Origin: Candidatus Roizmanbacteria bacterium RIFCSPHIGHO2_02_FULL_43_11
Lineage (GTDB): Bacteria > Patescibacteriota > Microgenomatia > UBA1406 > HO2-37-13b
Assembly (NCBI GenBank): GCA_001789515.1
Contig: MFZT01000005.1
Span: forward strand, 1-10,386
DNA: 10,386 nucleotides
Direction of reading: 5' to 3'
Made by a program: the position numbers and the translations under genes
Shown here: in pieces, positions 1 to 5,344 of the stretch
How the letters are laid out: each line of letters opens with the position of its first letter
Numbering within the stretch: the stretch's first letter is position 1
The notes under the pieces: generated by a model
The model's input: only the letters and a program-made list of their open reading frames with translations
The model's database searches: none
What the model was told of the DNA's origin: nothing

Positions 1-1
1 A

Positions 2-256
2 AACGCCCGCGAGCTTGCTGATAAACTCACGTCCGCCGGACTTTCCCTTGTAACCGGGGGTACTGATAACCACTTAATGGTGATTGACCTGCGACCACAA
101 GACCTAGTTGGCAACGTCGTTGCTGAAGCACTGGAACAGGCTGGCATTGTGACCAATCGCAACGCAGTTCCTTCTGATCCCAATCCTCCATTTTATCCAT
201 CAGGCATTAGGCTTGGTACACCAGCTGTGTCTACCCGCGGCATGGGAACGACATAA
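2..256 (+). CDS. glyA: Serine hydroxymethyltransferase, C-terminal part, ended by an in-frame TAA (5' end outside window)
   Basis: The 84 visible codons match the C-terminal domain of the PLP enzyme that interconverts serine plus tetrahydrofolate with glycine plus 5,10-methylene-tetrahydrofolate in the cytoplasm. Seen directly are the family signatures [27 protein letters not shown] and the [14 protein letters not shown] block that closes the active-site region. The frame then reads MGTT and stops at TAA (254-256). Normal SHMT continues about 60 residues further, and exactly such a tail follows in the same frame from 257. A family alignment from memory places a glutamate codon at the stop position, so GAA to TAA (a G to T change at 254) would explain it. 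The enzyme is identified with high confidence; whether the interruption is biological or a sequence error cannot be told from here. Confidence 0.93.
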   Translation, partial: NARELADKLTSAGLSLVTGGTDNHLMVIDLRPQDLVGNVVAEALEQAGIVTNRNAVPSDPNPPFYPSGIRLGTPAVSTRGMGTT

Positions 257-445
257 ATGGCACTCATTGCCTATTGGATTGCAAGCGTAGTAGACCTTGT
301 GAGCACATATAAACTACCTCAGAAAAGCGACGAACGGAAAATTTTCATGAAAGACTTTAGGAAAGACATTGCCTTAAACAATCAGATCGCAAAAATTCGT
401 ACTCAAGTCACGGAACTCTGCAATAAGTTTCCGATATATTCATGA
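257..445 (+). CDS. glyA: C-terminal tail of serine hydroxymethyltransferase, separated by the TAA stop
   Basis: This 62-residue frame is in phase with the glyA fragment and begins at an ATG directly abutting the TAA (TAAATG). It carries the typical SHMT tail: the helix MALIAYWIASVVDLV, equivalent to the family's 'E-hydrophobic-IA-WI' helix, and the end block IRTQVTELCNKFPIYS, equivalent to the usual 'I-x-V-x-x-L-C-x-x-F-P-I-Y' terminus, then TGA. It is therefore not an independent small protein but the missing end of the same enzyme. If real, it would be made only by readthrough of TAA or by termination-reinitiation at the adjoining ATG; no Shine-Dalgarno site precedes it. A sequencing or assembly error is the main alternative. 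Confidence 0.85.
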   Translation: MALIAYWIASVVDLVSTYKLPQKSDERKIFMKDFRKDIALNNQIAKIRTQVTELCNKFPIYS

Positions 446-517
446 GCTCTGTCGTGCAAAGCGAGACTGCTTCTGAAAGTCGAGACCTATCAGAAAGGGT
501 CTATTGCAAAGCCCTTC

Positions 518-597
518 TCTATCCTTCTATCCCTCTATCCCTCTATCCCTCTATCCCTCTATACTTCTATAATCCTATCCTTCTATACCTCTATCTC
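518..597 (-). repeat. CTATCCCT tandem array at the 3' end of rplA
   Basis: An 8-bp unit CTATCCCT (AGGGATAG on the rplA coding strand) is repeated with variants CTATCCTT, CTATACTT and CTATACCT from about 518 to 597. The best part, 529-560, contains four CCC runs at 531-533, 539-541, 547-549 and 555-557, each separated by exactly five bases, so the coding strand of rplA carries four GGG runs with 5-nt loops, a canonical G-quadruplex pattern. The array runs into rplA and encodes its last residues EIEV and TAG stop. It lies between the convergent glyA and rplA ends, so it could act as transcript end or as simple-sequence expansion. Unlike the other copies it lacks the AACTAGGTG array and hairpin. 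Confidence 0.85.
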
Positions 598-1455
598 TAC
601 CGACGGAGTCATTGTACCTGAAACAAAGGCCGAAATAATATTCTTACGATTTACCGCATCTAATAGGGCCTCAATATTTTCTACTAATTGCTTCTCTTCG
701 AAGGTCATCTTTCCTACCGACTGGTGCAATAACGGAAACTTCGCCTCAGAAGAGTAGCGCACCGCTCCACCCTGAAACTTTTTGACTGCTTCCTCTGGTT
801 TATCAGTCACTGTGCCACTTTTTGGATTCGGCATTAAGCCCTTTGGGCCAAGAATTTTTGCATATTTGACCAGCTCTGGCATCATTGCCGGAGGTGCAAT
901 AAGAACATCAAACTCAATTTTACCTGCCGCAATATCTTTCAACACCTCCACATCTGCAATAACTGCTCGAATTGCTTTGCCAGTTCCATGCGGCAAACGC
1001 ACTTCTCCCTTGATGCCGCTTTCCTTGAGGTTCATATGCACTTCAACTGTTTCTGGAAACTTTGCATACGTCATGTCTTTGACAAGCTTTATTGCCTGCA
1101 CGACTGTATATGCTTTACTTTGGACCTTTAACTTTGCTGCTTTGTACTTCTTCCCAACATGATGGTGAGATTGGACCTGCTGAGTTTTTTGTTTCAAAGA
1201 CTTCTTTTTTGACGGCGACTTTGGGGACGCCAAGTCCTGCCCTTCTGAGGATTGATCAGTGGATTCATGCGATGATTGAGCCTTTTCGTGATCTGCTGAT
1301 GTTGCTGTAACGCCGGCACGAGAGCCACTATCACTTTCAGAGATCATTGCATCACCTTTTTTTTCACGCTTAGCATCTCGCCGTTTTTTCGCCTTATCAG
1401 CCTGTTCTTTCTCGAGTTCTTCGAGCCCGAGTGTTTTCATGCGAATTTTTCCCAT
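583..1455 (-). CDS. rplA: 50S ribosomal protein L1 with long N-terminal extension and reduced middle domain
   Basis: L1 binds 23S rRNA at the mobile L1 stalk and helps release deacylated tRNA; in many bacteria it also represses its own operon. The 290-residue product has an N-terminal extension (1-98) rich in Lys, Glu and Ser, beginning MGKIRMKTLGLEELEKE. The conserved core starts near VGKKYKAAK (100-108), followed by HGTGK (156-160), the signature ILGPKGLMPNPKSGTV (201-216) and GGAVRYSSEAK. Between HGTGK and the signature about 30 residues of the usual second domain are missing (RAVIADVEVLKDIAAGKIEFDV). Both traits fit Microgenomates L1 as I remember it. It is last in secE-nusG-rplK-rplA, without rplJ-rplL behind it. 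The ATG at 1455 is the only sensible start because the composite repeat lies immediately upstream; no Shine-Dalgarno is seen. Confidence 0.96.
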   Translation of the reverse strand: MGKIRMKTLGLEELEKEQADKAKKRRDAKREKKGDAMISESDSGSRAGVTATSADHEKAQSSHESTDQSSEGQDLASPKSPSKKKSLKQKTQQVQSHHHVGKKYKAAKLKVQSKAYTVVQAIKLVKDMTYAKFPETVEVHMNLKESGIKGEVRLPHGTGKAIRAVIADVEVLKDIAAGKIEFDVLIAPPAMMPELVKYAKILGPKGLMPNPKSGTVTDKPEEAVKKFQGGAVRYSSEAKFPLLHQSVGKMTFEEKQLVENIEALLDAVNRKNIISAFVSGTMTPSVEIEV

Positions 1456-1457
1456 AA

Positions 1458-1580
1458 AATTAGTTGGAACTAGGCAAACTAGTTATAACTAGGTGAACTA
1501 GGTGAACTAAGGGTGCAAATGTGGGAAATTTTTCCCTCACCCTATCCCTCCATCCTTCTATCCCTCTATACTTCTGTCTC
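1458..1580 (-). repeat. Composite intergenic repeat, copy 1 (rplK-rplA spacer)
   Basis: Reading the plus strand, the copy consists of an AACTAGGTG-type array (about 1460-1510) with the core AACTAGTTATAACTAG at 1477-1492, a hairpin with arms GGGAAA (1523-1528) and TTTCCC (1531-1536), then a CTATCCCT-type array (about 1541-1580). It fills the entire gap between rplK stop and rplA start and enters the end of rplK. Bases 1492-1569 match copy 2 (2054-2131) with a single mismatch at 1512/2074, far more similar than intergenic drift would leave, so the copies are recently related or homogenised. Confidence 0.9.
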
Positions 1581-1997
1581 CGCCTCCACCCCCATCGAAC
1601 GGGCTGCTCCTGCAACCACTTTCATTGCAGCATCGATATCATAGGCGTTTAAATCTTTCATCTTCTCTTCTGCAATTTCTCGAAGTTGCGCAGCAGAAAG
1701 TTTCCCAGCCTTTTCACGACCAGCTTTTCCTGAGCCTTTTTGAAGATTGAGCTTTTTCTTAATCAGCTCTGCAACCGGAGGCAGCATTGTCACAAACGTG
1801 AATGATTTATCTTCATAGACAGTCACAATTGCAGGAATAATCTGTCCCCTTTTGTCAGCGGTTTCGTCGTTGTACCGTTTCACAAAGTCCATGATTGCCA
1901 CCCCATGCTGACCCAAAACCGGCCCCACAGGAGGAGCTGGTGTTGCAGCACCGGCTGGTAGATTAAGCTTAAATTGTGATTTGATTTTTTTTGCCAC
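1566..1997 (-). CDS. rplK: 50S ribosomal protein L11
   Basis: L11 forms the base of the ribosomal stalk (GTPase-associated centre) with 23S rRNA. The 143-residue protein has normal family length (about 141). The N-terminal domain shows KLNLPAGAATPAPPVGPVLG and the following QHGVAIMDFVKRYN, where the conserved proline pair contacts factors; the C-terminal RNA-binding domain shows KGSGKAGREKAGKLS and DLNAYDIDAAMKVVAGAARSMG. The start is GTG at 1997 (GTGGCAAAAAAA), the only possible start consistent with the MAKKIK family N-terminus. No Shine-Dalgarno lies before it; the upstream sequence is the composite repeat. The last codons, GAG ACA GAA GTA TAG, belong to the repeat sequence. Second last gene of the secE operon. 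Confidence 0.97.
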   Translation of the reverse strand: MAKKIKSQFKLNLPAGAATPAPPVGPVLGQHGVAIMDFVKRYNDETADKRGQIIPAIVTVYEDKSFTFVTMLPPVAELIKKKLNLQKGSGKAGREKAGKLSAAQLREIAEEKMKDLNAYDIDAAMKVVAGAARSMGVEAETEV

Positions 1998-2000
1998 GGG

Positions 2001-2158
2001 AATTAGTTAAAATTAGTTGGAACTAGTTGAACTAGTTATAACTAGTTGAACTGGGTGAACTAGGTGAACTAAGTGTGCAAATGTGGGAAATTTTTCCCTC
2101 ACCCTATCCCTCCATCCTTCTATCCCTCTATCCCTCTATCCCTCTATACTTCTATCTC
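2001..2158 (-). repeat. Composite intergenic repeat, copy 2 (nusG-rplK spacer)
   Basis: Same order of parts as copy 1: AACTAGTTG/AACTAGGTG array (about 2001-2072), hairpin GGGAAA/TTTCCC (2085-2098), CTATCCCT array (about 2102-2158). The array contains a perfect 18-bp palindrome AACTAGTTATAACTAGTT at 2030-2047. The CTATCCCT part is two units longer than in copy 1, as expected for slippage. The copy reaches from the nusG stop to the rplK start and leaves almost no other sequence in the spacer. Confidence 0.9.
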
Positions 2159-2713
2159 TCACAGCTTCGAAACCTGCAAAAAGTCTAATTCTACAGGTGT
2201 CTCACGTCCGAATATCGAAACAAGTACGGTAACTTTTCCTTTTTCCTCATCTATAGCATTAATTGTTCCCATAAAGTCTGAAAAAGGACCGTCTGTGATT
2301 TTCACTGCTTCGCCAACTGAAAACTTCGCTTTAAACTTGGGTTGCTCCTGTTCCACAAACCTCATGATCGCCTCAACCTCTTGATCAGAAATCGGCGTAG
2401 GTTTGGTTCCCGCTCCAACAAATCCTGTGATGCCCTGCGTGGTTCGCACGACAATCCATGAGTCATTGTCCAGCACCATTCGTACAAGGATATAACCCGG
2501 AAAAACTTTCTCTTTTTTTGCCCGTTTCTTTCCTTTATGGATGATAACGATATCCCGAACAGGGACAATGATCTCGAAAATCCGATCAGAGAAGCCGAGC
2601 GATTTTATACGTTGCTCCAAGGCTTCTTTTGCTTTTGCCTCAAAACCGGACTGTGTATGAACAACATACCACTTGCCGACTTGTGCATCAGATTGTGCTG
2701 TGTTTTCTTCCAT
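2159..2713 (-). CDS. nusG: Transcription termination/antitermination factor NusG
   Basis: NusG binds RNA polymerase, suppresses pausing and links transcription to Rho or to the ribosome. The 184-residue protein has the NGN domain (13-120: GKWYVVHTQSGFEAKAKEAL, FPGYILVRM at 71-79, then TTQGITGFVG) and a C-terminal KOW domain (131-184: FSVGEAVKITDGPFSDFMGT and VSIFGRETPVELDFLQVSKL), the normal full length. I chose ATG 2713 because the longer frame to a TTG at 2755 lies inside secE and adds an unrelated peptide. The start is 7 bases after the secE stop, indicating coupled translation. After the TGA stop the repeat array reads in frame as E-I-E-V-stop. Confidence 0.97.
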   Translation of the reverse strand: MEENTAQSDAQVGKWYVVHTQSGFEAKAKEALEQRIKSLGFSDRIFEIIVPVRDIVIIHKGKKRAKKEKVFPGYILVRMVLDNDSWIVVRTTQGITGFVGAGTKPTPISDQEVEAIMRFVEQEQPKFKAKFSVGEAVKITDGPFSDFMGTINAIDEEKGKVTVLVSIFGRETPVELDFLQVSKL

Positions 2714-2720
2714 AAAAATC

Positions 2721-2897
2721 TCACTGTTGAGAAATGATCTCCAGAATTTTCGCAAGTGAGATGTCTATTATACCGACAAAAAAAGCGACAATCAAGGAAA
2801 TCGTAATCACGGTAACCGTCAGTTCAATAGTTTCCTGACGTGTCGGCCAGGTTACTTGTTTAAGTTCTTCCTGAATGCCAGCTATTTTTTTCAGCAT
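2721..2897 (-). CDS. secE: Preprotein translocase subunit SecE
   Basis: This 58-residue protein is the small clamp subunit of the SecYEG channel in the cytoplasmic membrane. Reading the minus strand gives MLKKIAGIQEELKQVTWPTR, then a single membrane segment of about 22 residues (TVTVITISLIVAFFVGIIDISL) and a short end ILEIISQQ. The amphipathic-helix motif EELKQVTWPTRQET before the membrane segment is the SecE hallmark, and bacterial SecE of one membrane segment is normally about 60 residues. Position immediately before nusG is the classic order. A promoter-like pair sits just upstream with its -10 box ending 7 bases before the ATG, so the message may be leaderless. Confidence 0.95.
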   Translation of the reverse strand: MLKKIAGIQEELKQVTWPTRQETIELTVTVITISLIVAFFVGIIDISLAKILEIISQQ

Positions 2898-2904
2898 GTA
2901 CAGT

Positions 2905-2933
2905 ATTGTAACACAGGTTTCAGATCATGTGCA
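2905..2933 (-). promoter_or_regulatory. Predicted promoter of the secE-nusG-rplK-rplA operon
   Basis: On the minus strand TGCACA (2933-2928, 4 of 6 to TTGACA) is followed after 17 bases by TACAAT (2910-2905, 5 of 6 to TATAAT). The ATG of secE follows the -10 box after only ACTGTAC. Initiation at the usual distance would start the RNA at or next to the A of ATG, that is, a leaderless message. No competing -10 or Shine-Dalgarno was seen in the short divergent spacer. Confidence 0.6.
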
Positions 2934-2979
2934 GAGCTTGGATCTTATCTTTGGGCTTTTAGATGACTTCCGGCACATG

Positions 2980-2985
2980 TATACT
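2980..2985 (+). promoter_or_regulatory. Predicted -10 box of the 2994-5344 gene group
   Basis: TATACT (5 of 6 to TATAAT) ends 8 bases before the ATG at 2994. No convincing -35 hexamer stands 16-18 bases upstream. The placement mirrors that before secE on the other strand and again predicts little or no 5' leader. Confidence 0.45.
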
Positions 2986-2993
2986 AAATATGT

Positions 2994-3635
2994 ATGCAAA
3001 AACTGTATATCCTTTCAACGTTAGTCCTTGTCGTTTTTGTTTCATTCTTAGTTTCTTTATCCGGGCTCAAGGCTTATTATCTTGAGTTTCTTGCTCTTGG
3101 ATGCGTGCTTTTTCTGGCGCTTCGCAGATTTGGGACAGGTTTAGGACAGCGGCTCATCAATGTGGCCCAGTCAATTCTTTTTACATTCACAATTCTTTAC
3201 GTTGTGCTTTCAACCGGAGGCCTTCAGTCGCCCTATTTTTTCTTTGTATATTTCCTCCTTTTTGGCCTCTCGCTCTTGCTTGATCCTTTTGTATCACTTT
3301 CTACAGCACTGGCAATTGTCGGACTTTTCCTGTCTCAATTCTCTGCCGGCAAAAGCCTCTCGGAGTTGCTACCTGTTGTAGCACTCCCCTTTTTAGTCCC
3401 ATTTGCACTGTACCTTGGACAGGAACACCGCATGCTGCAGAAAGAACATGAAGTGCGCACTGTTGAAAAGGAAGACGCAATGTTATTTGTATCAACTATC
3501 ATGAAGGGACATCTTGACGAGTTGCAAAAAGTTGTGCAGGGCTTCACAGGAGATCACGATTTACATACCATGATGCGGATGATTCGTCGGATGAAGACAT
3601 TGATAGATAAATATGAAAAAGGCACGTCTGTATAG
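2994..3635 (+). CDS. Membrane protein resembling a sensor region without kinase domain
   Basis: I do not recognise a named family. The 213-residue product has about six hydrophobic segments (roughly 4-23, 27-45, 56-75, 79-97, 100-117, 124-141), then a charged cytoplasmic tail (142-213) with coiled-coil character (QEHRMLQKEHEVRTVEKEDA) and a helical end rich in Met, Arg and Lys. The block TGGLQSPYFFFVYFLLFG resembles loops in multi-pass sensor regions of histidine kinases, and the tail's STIMKGHLDELQKVV is reminiscent of a dimerisation helix, but no His-box, ATPase or GGDEF domain follows. It overlaps the next gene by 23 bases, so translation is probably coupled with the surface-protein genes. 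A scaffold or sensor role for these is inference only. Confidence 0.75.
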   Translation: MQKLYILSTLVLVVFVSFLVSLSGLKAYYLEFLALGCVLFLALRRFGTGLGQRLINVAQSILFTFTILYVVLSTGGLQSPYFFFVYFLLFGLSLLLDPFVSLSTALAIVGLFLSQFSAGKSLSELLPVVALPFLVPFALYLGQEHRMLQKEHEVRTVEKEDAMLFVSTIMKGHLDELQKVVQGFTGDHDLHTMMRMIRRMKTLIDKYEKGTSV

Positions 3636-4362
3636 TATTGGGGTCGGTCTTGCTATGGTACTTTACCTCGCCGGTACATCGGGGGTTTTAGCAAGCAACA
3701 CAGACAACATGGAATCCTCACAGTATCGCATTCGATTTGGCAATATCAATTTTGGGTCAAATAATCAGAGTTCTTCTTCATATCAGCTTGGTACAACTGC
3801 CGGACAGTTTGCTGCAAACGAATTTTCTTCATCGGGCTACATTGTCAAGGCAGGTTTTCAGTATATCCACAGCATTATCCCATTCACGTTTTCTATTTCT
3901 GACACAACTATTGACCTAGGTACACTCATTGCACAGACCCCTTCAACAGCCACAGCAGACCTAACCGTCGCTTTCGGCAGTGCTGGTTCCTACCAGGTCA
4001 CCGCAGAAGAGATTGGGCCTTTGCAAACTTCATCGGGCTCCTCTACTATTCCAGACACTTCCTGCAATGGAGGTGCACAAACATGTACAGAATCCTCTGC
4101 GAACGTGTGGACATCAACTTCAGCATATGGTTTTGGGTATAACATGTCTGGTACCAGTATCCCTTCTGATTTTATAAATAGCACATACTTTCGCCCTTTC
4201 CCAGACAGCACTGCGGCTGAGAGTTCACAGGTTGTTATGAGTTCTGCCAATGTTACCACCTCAAGCACCTCAACAATCACATTCAAAACCAATATTTCTG
4301 GAAGTCAGGGAGCTGGTGCTTACCGAACTGTTATTCGTTTTATTGCAACGCCCGGATTCTAG
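3613..4362 (+). CDS. Secreted surface protein with Cys-Gly-Gly/GFGY domain
   Basis: The 249-residue product begins with a Sec signal peptide (MKKARLYSIGVGLAMVLYLAG to about 28, likely cleavage after VLA). The mature part has a Ser-rich block (36-84: YRIRFGNINFGS, SSSSYQLGTTAGQ, SSSGYIVKAGFQY) and a beta-rich C-terminal domain from FTFSISDTTIDLGTL (91-105) through YQVTAEE, a cysteine pair C151 and C158, W166, GFGY (173-176), to KTNISGSQGAGAYRTVIRFIATP. Two cysteines suggest a disulfide outside the cell. No membrane anchor or sorting motif is present. The C-terminal domain returns in the protein at 9089. Combination with a C-terminally anchored Ig-like neighbour resembles Gram-positive WxL/WxIP loci, but the WxL motif itself is not seen. 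Start ATG 3613 overlaps the upstream gene. Confidence 0.85.
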   Translation: MKKARLYSIGVGLAMVLYLAGTSGVLASNTDNMESSQYRIRFGNINFGSNNQSSSSYQLGTTAGQFAANEFSSSGYIVKAGFQYIHSIIPFTFSISDTTIDLGTLIAQTPSTATADLTVAFGSAGSYQVTAEEIGPLQTSSGSSTIPDTSCNGGAQTCTESSANVWTSTSAYGFGYNMSGTSIPSDFINSTYFRPFPDSTAAESSQVVMSSANVTTSSTSTITFKTNISGSQGAGAYRTVIRFIATPGF

Positions 4363-4363
4363 T

Positions 4364-5344
4364 ATGAAATATATCGTTATTGCTCTTATGCTTTCTATTG
4401 CAGCACTGCCCGTGAGCCCCGTATCTGCACAGCAGTTTGCCATGTCTATCACCCCTCCCCTGCTTGAAATCACCATCAAGCCTGGAAAATCGGTACTCAT
4501 TGCGTACACAGTGTCGAACGTAGGTGATCCTGCAATAATGTCGGCAGACGTGCGACCTTTTAAGCCAACAGGGATACTGGGCTCACTTATTCAGTCAGAC
4601 ACTTTCGAAGGCCCCATTCGTTTTAATCTTGATAACAGTAATATCGGTCTTGGCAAGCCATTTTTCCTCAAGAGCAAAGAGGGACAACAACTCTTGCTTA
4701 AAATCCGCGTTCCTGAAGGGACACCAGAAGGAGATTACTATTACACGTTTTATGTTCAAAATGAAACAGGCCGACCTTTGGAGGGAGTGACAGCATCCCT
4801 TAATCAGGCTCGAATTGGTGGAAACATCCTAGTGACAGTGACAAACTCCGGCACTTTAGAAACCCGAGGGAATATCGGGACTTTTACAGTCTTTCCCACC
4901 CTCAAGCTTGGTTTGAAAGCAGCACTTTTTGAATCGACAGATCCTGTTCCCGTTCAGCTTATTTTGCAAAATACTGGCAGAAATTTTATTAAGCCCGAAG
5001 GCATCATAACACTTCAAGGCGGATTCGGCGAAAAGGCAAACTTTACCTTGGTACCGCAAAATATTCTTGCTAAGTCCTCCCGGCTTGCAGTAGCAAGCAC
5101 GTCCGGATCTTTGGTACGCTTTAAAGAGCCCACCACATTAGTCCTCTCGGGATTTTATGTTGGTAAATACACATTAACTGCTGACGTGATCTTTTCAGGA
5201 TCTCAAAAACCAGTTCAGGCTACGTTGACATTCTACGCACTACCCTTTAAGCTCCTCCTTGCCTCTGGCGTAGCACTCGCTATTGGCCTGGTCATTATTG
5301 CACAATTCAAAAGGAAGGACGACGATACCAGCGACCTCCCCTGA
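4364..5344 (+). CDS. Membrane-anchored surface protein with Ig-like domains (DUF916/WxIP-like layout)
   Basis: The 326-residue product has a signal peptide (1-22, cleavage likely after VSA), a first beta-rich domain (25-160) beginning MSITPPLLEITIKPGKSV and containing VPEGTPEGDYYYTF, a second (about 175-290), one membrane segment (295-313) and a short charged cytoplasmic tail FKRKDDD. The PG-k-s followed by 'V-S-N' and the 'P-x-G-T-P-E-G-D-Y-Y' strand are typical of Ig-like surface proteins such as COG1470/DUF916 members. ATG 4364 is one base after the preceding stop and starts right at the signal peptide; the open frame extending to 4250 adds unlikely sequence inside the upstream gene. Its 3' end overlaps the convergent comEC beta-lactamase gene by 38 bases. 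Function in binding or presenting the neighbouring secreted protein is inference. Confidence 0.87.
   Translation: MKYIVIALMLSIAALPVSPVSAQQFAMSITPPLLEITIKPGKSVLIAYTVSNVGDPAIMSADVRPFKPTGILGSLIQSDTFEGPIRFNLDNSNIGLGKPFFLKSKEGQQLLLKIRVPEGTPEGDYYYTFYVQNETGRPLEGVTASLNQARIGGNILVTVTNSGTLETRGNIGTFTVFPTLKLGLKAALFESTDPVPVQLILQNTGRNFIKPEGIITLQGGFGEKANFTLVPQNILAKSSRLAVASTSGSLVRFKEPTTLVLSGFYVGKYTLTADVIFSGSQKPVQATLTFYALPFKLLLASGVALAIGLVIIAQFKRKDDDTSDLP

Noticed and set aside
254..256. Alternative genetic code to explain the glyA stop
   Set aside because: The known CPR recoding concerns UGA; TAA ends the PaaX-like gene normally here and TGA ends at least four genes.
446..517. Rho-independent terminator between glyA and rplA
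   Set aside because: Only short imperfect pairs such as AAGGG/CCCTT and AGACC/GGTCT were found, without a T run after a strong stem.
518..597. Regular CTATCCCT units as a CRISPR array
   Set aside because: The units are 8 bp in tandem without unique spacers, and no cas genes are present; it is simple-sequence repeat.
782..1162. 126-residue open frame opposite rplA
   Set aside because: It is the antisense of the L1 core, has no recognisable domain or start signal, and L1 is certain.
2714..2755. Longer NusG start at TTG 2755
   Set aside because: These bases encode the end of SecE; ATG 2713 is 7 bases after the secE stop and gives normal NusG length.
4250..4363. Longer start for the anchored surface protein
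   Set aside because: The 38 extra residues lie inside the preceding gene and would bury the signal peptide that starts at ATG 4364.
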